Assembly (NCBI GenBank): GCA_036521415.1
Contig: DATDHU010000125.1
Coordinates: 38,627 to 102,626, forward strand
Origin: DASXMT01 sp036521415
GTDB taxonomy: Bacteria > Actinomycetota > Acidimicrobiia > Acidimicrobiales > RAAP-2
Length of the DNA stretch: 64,000 nt
Reading direction: 5' to 3'
Both the position numbers and the translations under genes were made by a program. This document shows, piece after piece, positions 17,596-25,442 of this stretch (positions are counted from its first letter, which is position 1; the number at the start of each line of letters is the position of its first letter). Below the pieces are notes generated by a model, which was given only the letters and a program-made list of their open reading frames with translations, did not search any database and was not told the origin of the DNA.

Positions 17596-17630
17596 CTGTG
17601 TCCAAACTCTTGGCAAGGAGCTGGGTGCAA

Positions 17631-18494
17631 TCAGGCCGGGCCGCCCGGGAACTTGAGGAGTGATCCTGCGTCCACTCGGATCTGCTGTCCGGTCACGTAA
17701 CGGGATTCGTCAGAGGCCAGGAACAGCACGGTGTTCGATACGTCAACGGGCTCGACATAGGGGATCGGCATCGCCTGAAACGTGACGAACGCCGGCATGA
17801 CGTCATCCCTGGTGGGCTTCTCCAGATCCGGGCGAAAGACGTGGTAGAGGCCGTCGTTGTGCAGGAGGTGGGTGTCGCAATTGGTCGGGTGCACGGCGTT
17901 GACCCGAATGAAGCGGGACGCGAGATGGAGAGCCATCTGTTCGACGTAGGAGATCAGGATGCGCTTGGCCCAGCCGTACCCGGCGCCGCCGGGCCCCATC
18001 ACCGGATTGTCCGACGTTCCCGGCATCATTCCGGCCGTCGAGCCGGTCACGATGATCGAAGAGCCATTGGGCAGGTGTGGGAGGGCGACAGCAGTGGCGT
18101 TCATCACACCGGTGAGGTCGACGTCGACAGCATCGACAAAGTCAAGGGGATCCGGGTCGCCCATGGCCATGGGAAGGATACCGGCGTTGGCAACGACGAC
18201 GTCGACATGGCCGAGCTCGGTAACGCCCTGCTCGAGCGCACTGCGCAGTTCGCTGCGCTCTCGCACGTCCGCCTGGCCGGTCACGATGCCCCGGCCGATG
18301 TCGCGAACGAGCTTGGCCGTTCCCTCCAGGTCCTCGGGAGTGGCCAGCGGGTACGGGTTCGAGTCGATCTGCCGGCAGATGTCGACGGCGATGATGTCGG
18401 CGCCCTCTTCGGCCAAACGAACGGCATGGCTTCGCCCTTGCCCGCGTCCCGCACCGGTGATGAACGCCACCTTTCCCTCAAGACGTCCTGCCAT
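17631..18494 (-). CDS. Mycofactocin-coupled SDR family oxidoreductase
   Basis: 287 residues from ATG at 18494 (GGAGGAGGG site 7 bases upstream). The N-terminus VAFITGAGRGQGRSHAVRLA followed by ADIIAVDICRQID and a long Y-P-L-A-x(3)-DL insertion before the second helix is the signature of the TIGR03971 group, SDRs that hold NAD tightly and need mycofactocin to be re-oxidised. Catalytic Ser in VTGSTAG, Tyr/Lys in YGWAK, VNAVHPTNCDT as in carveol-dehydrogenase relatives. Likely oxidises a secondary alcohol on a terpenoid or steroid-like substrate. No mycofactocin biosynthesis genes are in the window. Confidence 0.88.
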   Translation of the reverse strand: MAGRLEGKVAFITGAGRGQGRSHAVRLAEEGADIIAVDICRQIDSNPYPLATPEDLEGTAKLVRDIGRGIVTGQADVRERSELRSALEQGVTELGHVDVVVANAGILPMAMGDPDPLDFVDAVDVDLTGVMNATAVALPHLPNGSSIIVTGSTAGMMPGTSDNPVMGPGGAGYGWAKRILISYVEQMALHLASRFIRVNAVHPTNCDTHLLHNDGLYHVFRPDLEKPTRDDVMPAFVTFQAMPIPYVEPVDVSNTVLFLASDESRYVTGQQIRVDAGSLLKFPGGPA

Positions 18495-18579
18495 CAAGTT
18501 GCCCTCCTCCTGGTCAGTCTTCGGGTTTGATCCTCGCGCTTCAGGTTGTCCCGGTCTGGACGCATCTGACGTAGACCGG

Positions 18580-19791
18580 CTACCAGCTCAGCTCCATCAC
18601 GTCGATCCCGTACATGCCGCCGTGCTCCGTCACGTCGACGCCGTCGGTCAGGTTGTAGTCCGGGATCCGGGTGTGCCATTCCTCGAGCGCGATGCGCAGC
18701 TCGCGTCGAGCAAGGTGAGACCCGAGGCAGCGATGGGGCCCGACCCCGAACGCAATGTGGTTGTTCGGCGACCGGTCCAACTGCACATCGGCCGGCTCCG
18801 GAAAGGTCCCTGGGTCACGGGTGGCCGCACTGAGGGGGACCAGGACCATGTCCCCCTTCCCGAACGGGCATCCGTGGAAGTCGGTGTCCTCCATCACCTT
18901 TCTCGATGGGGCCACGAAGGCGAAACAGCGTAGGAACTCCTCCACGGCCGAAGGGACGAGGTCGGGCTCGGTGGCGAGGCGCCGGCGAGCCTCGGGGTGC
19001 TGGGCCAGGTACCAGAACGAATACGAAAGTTGGATGGACACCGTATCGAGACCGGCCATGAACATGAGCAGGCACCATGAGAGCATGTCGGTCTGGGGAA
19101 TGGGCTGCCCATCGATCTGCCAGTCGAGGGCGGCGCTGAGCAAGTCATCGCCCGGATCGGCTCGCTTCTCTTCGATCAGCACCGCGAAGTACTCCTGCAC
19201 GGCCATCATGGCGTGAAAGGCGCGGGACCGGTCCGGGTCCTCCTCGGCCGTCAGGTGCAAGATGTCATGCTCCCAGGCCAGGAACTGGTCCAAGCCATCG
19301 AGGGGGAGCCCCATCAGCTCCATGAAGATGGTGGTGGGATAGCGCCAGGCAAACTCGGTGAGGAAGTTACAATGGCCATTGCCGGCGAACGACTCGATGA
19401 TCTCGACACACCGGCTCCGCACCCGGTGCTCCATCTGCTCCATGACCTTAGGGGCGAAGTGAGGAGCCAGGAGCTGACGCCATACCGTGTGCTCGGGCGG
19501 GTCGAGCATCTCCGGGATCCACTTGTACGGCGGGTCCTCCTCCAGTGGCGTGACCACGGAGCTCGAGAAGATGTGCGGCTGTTGCAGTGCCTCTCGCACC
19601 AGCTGGGACTCGGTGATCACCCAGAATCCCTTGGGCCCAAAGGTACTCCGGACAATCGGGTGCAGCGCACGCAACTCGTCGATGCCCTCGATGTGGGACA
19701 GCACCGGTCCGGCAAGGAAGTTGTTGAACTCAAAGGCCGGGCACCCCCCCACTCTGCCGAGATCCTGTGAGCCTGCGCCGGTGATGGTCAC
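18580..19791 (-). CDS. Cytochrome P450
   Basis: 403 residues if started at GTG 19791, which follows AAAGGGGGA; the frame remains open to a TTG at 19845, so the N-terminus is not certain. CPAFEFNNF, I-helix MFMAGLDTVSIQLS near residue 240, ExxR as EFLR, and heme loop FGVGPHRCLG with Cys at about 355. SRKVMEDTDFHGCPFGKGDMV resembles P450s of the CYP108/CYP111-like terpene-hydroxylating groups, but this is only a resemblance. Third P450 of the window; lies 82 bases upstream of the mycofactocin-type SDR, an arrangement that suits hydroxylation followed by alcohol oxidation. Confidence 0.94.
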   Translation of the reverse strand: MTITGAGSQDLGRVGGCPAFEFNNFLAGPVLSHIEGIDELRALHPIVRSTFGPKGFWVITESQLVREALQQPHIFSSSVVTPLEEDPPYKWIPEMLDPPEHTVWRQLLAPHFAPKVMEQMEHRVRSRCVEIIESFAGNGHCNFLTEFAWRYPTTIFMELMGLPLDGLDQFLAWEHDILHLTAEEDPDRSRAFHAMMAVQEYFAVLIEEKRADPGDDLLSAALDWQIDGQPIPQTDMLSWCLLMFMAGLDTVSIQLSYSFWYLAQHPEARRRLATEPDLVPSAVEEFLRCFAFVAPSRKVMEDTDFHGCPFGKGDMVLVPLSAATRDPGTFPEPADVQLDRSPNNHIAFGVGPHRCLGSHLARRELRIALEEWHTRIPDYNLTDGVDVTEHGGMYGIDVMELSW

Positions 19792-19865
19792 GAGGTGGTC
19801 CCCCTTTGCGATGATTCGGTGTTGTGATGGAATGCGATCTACCAACCCACAGCCATCGGCATGGC

Positions 19866-20996
19866 TTAGTTCCGGGGAAAGTTGTACACCCGCCGTGCGT
19901 TGCCCTCGGCGATCTTGCCGGCTACGGGATCAGCCACGTCGGCCAACGACTTTGCCAGCATCTGTCGACTGTTGGGCCAGTTGCTATCCGAATGCGGGTA
20001 GTCACCCTCGAACATGATGTTGTCCTCGCCGATTCGATCGATGTTGGCCAGCCCGGCATCGTCATAGATGAAGCACCCGAAGATATTGCGGTGGAACAGC
20101 TCGGACGGGCGAAGGCTGTCGGCCATGCCGGTGTAGTAGCGGTGCCGCTCCCACGTGTAGTCGGCTCGCTCCAGGATGTAGGGCATCCATCCGATGCCAC
20201 CCTCGGAGAGGGCGACCTTGAGAGCCGGGAAACGCTCGAAGATGCGCGAGTTCACCAGGTCGATGGTGCACATCTGCGAGTTCAGCCCGAAGAGGGCGAT
20301 GGCGGCGGTAAAGGGTGCGCCGGGGGCGACGGCGGGCGCTCCACCCGAGCCGAAGTGGAGGCTGAGCGGCATCCCGGCCTCGGCGGCAACGGCCAGGAAC
20401 GGATCCCAGTGGTCGGTATGGAACGAGGGCAGACCGAGGGCGTGGGGTGCCTCGGTGAACGAGATTCCCTTGGCTCCTTTCGCCGCCACTCGTTCGGCTT
20501 CTCGTACCGTGGCCGAGATGTCCCAGAACGGCACCAAAGCCAGCGGGATCTGCCGCCCCGGCATCGCCGCACACCACTCGTCGATCATCCAGTCGTTGTA
20601 GGCGACGACGCATGCGGTCGCCAGATCCTTGTCACTGGCAGCAAAGAAGGTGCTACCGGCGAAACCGGGGAAGCTGGGGAAACAGAGCTGTGCGTGGACG
20701 CCGTCCACGTCCATGTCCTCCAGCCGGGCCAGGGGGTCGTAACACCCCTTGCGCATGTGGTCGTACGAGACGGGGTCGAGCCCGTACTCCTCGCGGGGCT
20801 TGCCGGCGACCGCGTTGAGGCCCACGTTGTAGTGTGGCTCACCCTCGAACCACCAGACATCGCGGCCCTCGTCATCGCGGACGTTCCTGGGCCCCTCCTC
20901 CCTGTACTTCGCTGGGAGCCGGTCCTGCCAGACGGTGCGATGTTCGATGACGTGATCATCGACCGAGATGATTTGCACGTCGTCCGAAAGTGCCAT
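19866..20996 (-). CDS. Amidohydrolase_2 family metal-dependent hydrolase/decarboxylase
   Basis: 376 residues, TIM-barrel hydrolase of Pfam PF04909 type. The N-terminal ISVDDHVIEH supplies the D-x-H metal site, LSLHFGSGG the barrel His, LSEGGIGWMPYILERADYTWERH the conserved mid-C-terminal segment and MFEGDYPHSDSNWP the late Asp. Relatives include ACMSD-type decarboxylases and hydrolases of ring-cleavage products. First gene of the minus-strand series that continues with P450, SDR and CoA transferase. Probably translated from a leaderless transcript, since TATCAT ends 6 bases before the ATG. One of four paralogs in the window. Confidence 0.88.
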   Translation of the reverse strand: MALSDDVQIISVDDHVIEHRTVWQDRLPAKYREEGPRNVRDDEGRDVWWFEGEPHYNVGLNAVAGKPREEYGLDPVSYDHMRKGCYDPLARLEDMDVDGVHAQLCFPSFPGFAGSTFFAASDKDLATACVVAYNDWMIDEWCAAMPGRQIPLALVPFWDISATVREAERVAAKGAKGISFTEAPHALGLPSFHTDHWDPFLAVAAEAGMPLSLHFGSGGAPAVAPGAPFTAAIALFGLNSQMCTIDLVNSRIFERFPALKVALSEGGIGWMPYILERADYTWERHRYYTGMADSLRPSELFHRNIFGCFIYDDAGLANIDRIGEDNIMFEGDYPHSDSNWPNSRQMLAKSLADVADPVAGKIAEGNARRVYNFPRN

Positions 20997-21002
20997 AGGT
21001 AG

Positions 21003-21008
21003 ATGATA
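21003..21008 (-). promoter_or_regulatory. Probable -10 element of a leaderless promoter
   Basis: On the minus strand TATCAT is followed by 6 bases and then the ATG of the amidohydrolase gene at 20996; no Shine-Dalgarno fits between them. This is the spacing of actinobacterial leaderless genes. Confidence 0.4.
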
Positions 21009-21188
21009 CGCGACCTGGGCCGCCGTGTGAAGTGGTACCTGGTCCAGCCAGGCCCTGTGTCACGTCGCCAGGTGACCCCTGGCCAGCTGGCGGGAGGTCA
21101 CCGCGGAGAGCCCGCATCGCCGGATGGCTGCTTCCATCTCGCGCTCAGTAGATCAGACAGTGCCCAATTCTCAACGTACCGTACCGGA

Positions 21189-21218
21189 TTGGATGCTTTG
21201 TCACGGATGCTTGATAAT
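21189..21218 (+). promoter_or_regulatory. Probable promoter of the lyase/MaoC/DUF35/aldolase operon
   Basis: TTGGAT at 21189 and GATAAT at 21213 are separated by 18 bases, and the -10 is preceded by TT. The start codon GTG at 21246 follows with a GAGGAGG site. It is the only AT-rich patch in the 249-base divergent gap. Confidence 0.45.
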
Positions 21219-21245
21219 GGGTGGCCCGACCCGAGGAGGTAGCCA

Positions 21246-22103
21246 GTGATCCGTCCGACCGAGGCATTGCGCTCGCTGATCGACGCCGGTACGCCGTTCA
21301 TGGCCGCCGATTGCTACAGCGCACTGACGGGCCGGATCGTCGAGCAGGCCGGCTTTCAGGCTGCGTACATGGGCGGTCATGCCGTGTCCATGATGCACTA
21401 CGCCATCCCCGACTGCGGGATTTTCACCCCGACCGAGATGATCGACCAGGCCGGACGGGTGGCGGACGCCCTCACCATCCCCCTCATCGTCGATGCCGAC
21501 CAGGCGGGCGAATCGGTTGCGGATGTCTTCCGCTCCGTCAGGAGCTACGAGCGCGCTGGGGTAGCCGGCATCCACATCGAAGACGAGATCCCGCCCAAGC
21601 ACTCGAGTTGGGATGGGCCGCTCATGCCGATCGCCGATATGCAGGCTCGCATTGCCGCGGCAGCAGGGGCGCGCACCGACCCGGCGTTCGTGCTCATCGC
21701 CCGGTGTGACGAGCTCTACGAAGACGGTGGAGGCGGCAGTGGTTCGCTCGACGAAGCCGTCCGACGAGGCATCGCCTACGCCGAGGCAGGCGCCGACCTC
21801 TACCTCCCCACCTTCGCGGCCCAGGAGGACCTGACTCGCATCACCGCCGAGGTTCCGATCCCGATCGCCGGCTACGGCCTCCTGCTCGACGGCCTGCGCA
21901 TCGCCTTGTCGACCGGTTGGGGCGTCGCCGGGGCGGCACGGTCGCACCAGCAGTGGGCCGCGCACCTCCGTCAGCATGGGGACCTACCGCCGGAGGCGTT
22001 CGGGTTCGACGACAAGGATGAGCTGATCGATCAGGACATCTACGACCAGATCACGGCGGGCTGGGCCGCCCGGACCGGACGGCCTGTGCGCAGCACCAAA
22101 TGA
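21246..22103 (+). CDS. Isocitrate lyase/PEP mutase superfamily protein (non-canonical)
   Basis: 285 residues from GTG at 21246 after GAGGAGG. TIM-barrel of the isocitrate lyase/phosphoenolpyruvate mutase superfamily: FMAADCYSALTGRIVEQAGF, the metal-binding LIVDADQAGES, and GVAGIHIEDEIPPKHSSWDG. In isocitrate and methylisocitrate lyases the last segment carries K-K/R-C-G-H with the catalytic Cys; here it reads PPKHSS, so that Cys is missing and another C-C or C-P lyase/decarboxylase chemistry is likely. First gene of a four-gene unit in which every junction is a 4-nt overlap, so it should act on a product or substrate of the hydratase/aldolase behind it. Confidence 0.88.
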   Translation: MIRPTEALRSLIDAGTPFMAADCYSALTGRIVEQAGFQAAYMGGHAVSMMHYAIPDCGIFTPTEMIDQAGRVADALTIPLIVDADQAGESVADVFRSVRSYERAGVAGIHIEDEIPPKHSSWDGPLMPIADMQARIAAAAGARTDPAFVLIARCDELYEDGGGGSGSLDEAVRRGIAYAEAGADLYLPTFAAQEDLTRITAEVPIPIAGYGLLLDGLRIALSTGWGVAGAARSHQQWAAHLRQHGDLPPEAFGFDDKDELIDQDIYDQITAGWAARTGRPVRSTK

Positions 22104-23005
22104 CGAAGCTGACCGAGTACACATCCGGCTCTGTCGAGCAGGCGACTGCCGGTCCGCGAATCCATTTGGAGGCGAGTATCGGGCCCTACGAGGGGTACGT
22201 TGACACTGACGCCGGCACGGCCTTCGGATGGGCGACCAATGACGCGAGCCCCGCGTACGGTGAGGCGCGGGCGGTACCGCCCCTCTACTCGGTCGCTCTC
22301 GTGCTTCCGGCATTGCAAGAGGCCATCACCGGTTGCGTCGACGATGGAGCCATCTCGGGGGCCACAGGATCGGTGCACGGCGAACAGGATGTGTACTTCC
22401 ACGCCCCCGTACAACCGGACTCGACGGTCCGTTGGAGGGTGACGCCGTATGCGGCCCACCAGACTCCGGCCGGGGTCCTGTTGACCCAGCGGATAGCAGT
22501 GAGCGACACGGAGGGCACCCTGCTCGTCGAGCACTACTGGTCGTCCCTCTTCATCGGTGGCACGACGAAGTCGCTGGGTGGCCCGATGCTCGCCGATCAT
22601 CGGTATCCGGCCGACGCCCGGCGACGCATCATCGGCCACGAGACGCTGGACGTCCCACTCGACCAGGCCTTCCGCTATGCCGGCGTGTCCAACGACCATG
22701 CTCCCCATTCGCTCGATGACGAAGCAGCTCGTCAGGAAGGGCTCCCGTCGAAAATCCTGCAAGGAATGTGCACGATGGCCTTGTGTGGCAGCGCCGTGTT
22801 CCGGGTGGCCGACGTTGGCGATCCGAATTCACTCCGTCGTCTCGCCGCCCGGTTCGCCGCGCCCGCCTTTCCGAAACGAGACCTGACCGTCGAGGTAGCC
22901 GAGGTGGGGACGACCGCCGAGGGCTTCCGGTCCCTGGCGTTCGAGGCCCGTTCCGGCGGCGCTGTCTGCATCAGCCACGGACGGGCCGATTTCGATCTCT
23001 CGTGA
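22100..23005 (+). CDS. Double hot-dog MaoC-like enoyl-CoA hydratase
   Basis: 301 residues starting with ATG at 22100 inside the previous stop (ATGA). Two hot-dog halves: an N-terminal FAS1-like dehydratase half (about residues 25-160, with YVDTDAGTAFGWATND) and a C-terminal half with YAGVSNDHAPHSLDDEAARQ, where Asp near 199 and His near 203 occupy the catalytic positions of R-specific hydratases, followed by SKILQGMCTMAL. Family members add water to 2-enoyl-CoA. With the DUF35 protein immediately downstream it mirrors the parts of ChsH1/ChsH2, the hydratase for the steroid side chain. The substrate here is unknown. Confidence 0.85.
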   Translation: MTKLTEYTSGSVEQATAGPRIHLEASIGPYEGYVDTDAGTAFGWATNDASPAYGEARAVPPLYSVALVLPALQEAITGCVDDGAISGATGSVHGEQDVYFHAPVQPDSTVRWRVTPYAAHQTPAGVLLTQRIAVSDTEGTLLVEHYWSSLFIGGTTKSLGGPMLADHRYPADARRRIIGHETLDVPLDQAFRYAGVSNDHAPHSLDDEAARQEGLPSKILQGMCTMALCGSAVFRVADVGDPNSLRRLAARFAAPAFPKRDLTVEVAEVGTTAEGFRSLAFEARSGGAVCISHGRADFDLS

Positions 23006-23418
23006 ACAAGCCCGCACCGGTGCCGGACGATGTGTCGCGCCACTACTGGGAAGGAGCCCGCCAGGGTGCCCTGCTCTTGCAACGCTGCACAGCTTGCCGT
23101 TTCTACCTCCATCCTCCCGGCGTGGCCTGTCCGCGCTGTTTGTCCGAGTCGCTCGATGTCGTACCCGCCTGCGGCTGGGGCACGATCTACGCCTTCACGG
23201 TGGCCCGCCAGGCCTTTGATCCCGCCTTTGCCGACGACCTCCCCTACGTGCTCGCCCTCGTCGAGCTGGACGATCAGCCCGGACTTCGAATGGTGACCAA
23301 CATCATCGACTCCGAGCTCAGCGAGATCACGGCGGGGGCGCCAGTCGAGGCCACCTTCGAGCAACGGGGGGAATGGTCGATACCCCAGTTCCGGCTGGCG
23401 CCGCGGCCAGCTCGATGA
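23002..23418 (+). CDS. DUF35 / OB-fold zinc-ribbon protein
   Basis: 138 residues from GTG at 23002, overlapping the hydratase stop (GTGA). Zinc ribbon Cys29-x2-Cys32 and Cys43-x2-Cys46 (CTAC, CPRC), then an OB-fold: GWGTIYAFTVARQAF, ALVELDDQPGLRMVTNI, VEATFEQRG. In actinobacteria such proteins are obligate partners of thiolase-like aldolases and of MaoC hydratases, passing the acyl-CoA between them (Ltp2 with the DUF35 domain of ChsH2). The genes on either side are exactly these two partners, and both junctions are 4-nt overlaps. Confidence 0.92.
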   Translation: MNKPAPVPDDVSRHYWEGARQGALLLQRCTACRFYLHPPGVACPRCLSESLDVVPACGWGTIYAFTVARQAFDPAFADDLPYVLALVELDDQPGLRMVTNIIDSELSEITAGAPVEATFEQRGEWSIPQFRLAPRPAR

Positions 23419-24578
23419 CGGGGCTCACCCGGCCGGTGGCGATCGCCGGCGTGGGGTACTCCCCCATCGTCCGCGGCGGCCACCACGACATCCGTTGGCT
23501 CACGCTCACCGCCTGTCGAGCGGCGATTGCCGATGCCGGGCTCACCATCACCGACGTCGATGCCATCATCGAATACCAGTTCGGCGCCCGGGGAGACTCA
23601 CCCGTGGCCATCAGCGCCCAGCGGCTGCTCGGGATCCGGAACCTCGCCGTCTTCAACGACCTGATGGGGACAGGACCGTCCGGCCTGGCCGGCGCCATGG
23701 ACGCGACGATGGCGGTGGCCTCGGGTGCGTGCGAGACTGCGCTGGTCTATCGCTGCATCACGCGGGCGGCCGGGCACACCGGTGCCGTGGCATCTGAGCC
23801 GGTGCGGGCGGAAGGGGCCCTGCAGTTCACGGCACCCTACGGCCTCGGCGGCGGGATCATCCACACGATGGGAATGCGCAAACAACGGCGGATTGCCGAA
23901 CTCGGCGGCTCCAACGAGGACTACGGACGCATCGCCCTCAACGCCCGCACCTGGGCGGCCGGGAACGATCGCTCGGTACTCCGGGAGCCCTTGACGATGG
24001 ATGACTACCTCTCCTCGCGGCCGGTCGCCGACCCCCTGGTCCTGTTGGACTGCGACTACCCGGTGAACGGGGCGTGCGCGGCCATCATCACCACCGCAGA
24101 GCGGGCGGCCGATCTCGCACAGCCCGCCGTGCTTGTTGATGCCATGGCCTATGGGACGGGAGCCAACCCCGACTGGATCTACGCCGAGGACTTCCTGTTC
24201 GGAGGCACGCGACCGTGCGCAGACCGCCTGTGGTCCACGTCCTCGGTCCGGCCCGACGACGTGGATGTCGCTGAGCTTTACGACGGATTCACCCACATCG
24301 CCATTTCCTGGGTGGAGGCTCTCGGTTTCTGCGGCATCGGCGAGTTCGGCGACTGGGTGGACGAGGGGAGGCGGATAGGGCCTGGTGGGTCGTTGCCGCT
24401 GAACACCCACGGCGGTCAGCTGACCGAAGGGCGCCTGCACGGCCTCGGCTTCCTGACCGAGGCCGTGCTCCAACTCCGGGGCCACTGTGGGGTCCGCCAG
24501 GTCGAAGGCGCTCGGGTGGCCGTCGTAGCCAACGCCCACGGACCGCAGTGTGGGGCGATGGTGCTGACCAGTTCCTGA
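23415..24578 (+). CDS. Thiolase-like / SCP-x lipid-transfer protein lacking nucleophilic Cys (putative retro-aldolase)
   Basis: 387 residues from ATG at 23415, which overlaps the DUF35 stop (ATGA); in-frame codons upstream are inside the DUF35 gene. Thiolase fold: VAIAGVGYSPIVRGGHHDI, then VFNDLMGTGPSGLAGAMDA, where a thiolase would have its acyl-accepting Cys, and VDVAELYDGFTHIAISWVEALGFCGIGEFG, LNTHGGQLTEGRLHGLGF near the C-terminus. The missing Cys and the DUF35 neighbour point to the Ltp2-type retro-aldol cleavage of a beta-hydroxyacyl-CoA rather than thiolysis. Its stop codon TGA abuts the TCA of the convergent ATPase gene (TGATCA at 24576-24581). Confidence 0.88.
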   Translation: MTGLTRPVAIAGVGYSPIVRGGHHDIRWLTLTACRAAIADAGLTITDVDAIIEYQFGARGDSPVAISAQRLLGIRNLAVFNDLMGTGPSGLAGAMDATMAVASGACETALVYRCITRAAGHTGAVASEPVRAEGALQFTAPYGLGGGIIHTMGMRKQRRIAELGGSNEDYGRIALNARTWAAGNDRSVLREPLTMDDYLSSRPVADPLVLLDCDYPVNGACAAIITTAERAADLAQPAVLVDAMAYGTGANPDWIYAEDFLFGGTRPCADRLWSTSSVRPDDVDVAELYDGFTHIAISWVEALGFCGIGEFGDWVDEGRRIGPGGSLPLNTHGGQLTEGRLHGLGFLTEAVLQLRGHCGVRQVEGARVAVVANAHGPQCGAMVLTSS

Positions 24579-25442
24579 TCAGTCGGGTTGCGTCTCCGCC
24601 GTCGTCGGCATCAAGTTGAGCGCCGCCCGGCCGCCCTCGCTGCCAGGGTCATCGCCCAGATAAGCGGCCCGCACGGCTGGATCATTGCGGACATCGTCCG
24701 GTGATCCCTGGGCGATGAGCTGGCCGAAGTCGAGGACGAAGATGTTGCTGCACAGCCGGAGCACGCTGGCCACATCGTGTTCGACCAACAGCAGGGAGAT
24801 GCCTTCATCGAAGACGGTCCGCTCGAGCGCATCGGCCAACCGGCTGGCTTCGTTCACGTCGAGACCGGAGAGTGGTTCATCGAGGAGCACCACCGTGGGA
24901 CCACTGGCCAAGGCCCGGCCCACCTCGACGAGGCGGGTGGTGCCGAGCGGCAGTACCTCGACCACCGATTCGGCCACCGAGCCGAGGGAGAGGAGTTCGA
25001 TCAACGACTGAATCCGATCCGCCTCCTCGCTCCCCGGCTTGCGGAGGCTTGCCGCAGTGAACATGTCGGTCCACAATCGCGAACGGGAATGGCGCGCCCG
25101 ATAGGCCAGGACAAGGTGCTCTCGAACGGTGAGGCTCGTGAACATCTCCGGTTGTTGGAAGGTGCGAGCCAGACCACGCCGCGCACGGACCTGAGGGCTG
25201 CTGGCCGTCACGTCCCTGGCGCTGACCAGCACGGTGCCGGCCGTCGGCCGAAGGAGGCCCGAGCACACCCCGAAGAGGGTGCTCTTGCCTGCCCCGTTCG
25301 GCCCGACCAGCCCGATGAGGGACGCCCGGGGGACCGACAGGGTGACGCGGTCGAGAGCCGCCAGTCCCCCGAAGCGCATGCTCACCTCCCGAGCTTCGAG
25401 GACGGGTGGCTCCACGGAGTCGACGACCGGGCCTGCGGTCAT
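24579..25442 (-). CDS. ABC transporter ATP-binding protein, LivG-like
   Basis: 287 residues, overlapping the permease stop by 4 nt. Walker A GPNGAGKST near residue 48, LARTFQQPEMFTSLTVREHL characteristic of LivG, degenerate signature LPLGTTRLVEVGRAL, Walker B VVLLDEPLSGLD, and His in LLVEHDVASVLRL. The signature lacks the usual LSGG, which is common in LivG subunits where the partner supplies the better site. With LivF-like 30451-31182 it should power a branched-chain-amino-acid-type importer; given the locus the cargo is more likely a lipid-like or aromatic acid (inference). Confidence 0.93.
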   Translation of the reverse strand: MTAGPVVDSVEPPVLEAREVSMRFGGLAALDRVTLSVPRASLIGLVGPNGAGKSTLFGVCSGLLRPTAGTVLVSARDVTASSPQVRARRGLARTFQQPEMFTSLTVREHLVLAYRARHSRSRLWTDMFTAASLRKPGSEEADRIQSLIELLSLGSVAESVVEVLPLGTTRLVEVGRALASGPTVVLLDEPLSGLDVNEASRLADALERTVFDEGISLLLVEHDVASVLRLCSNIFVLDFGQLIAQGSPDDVRNDPAVRAAYLGDDPGSEGGRAALNLMPTTAETQPD

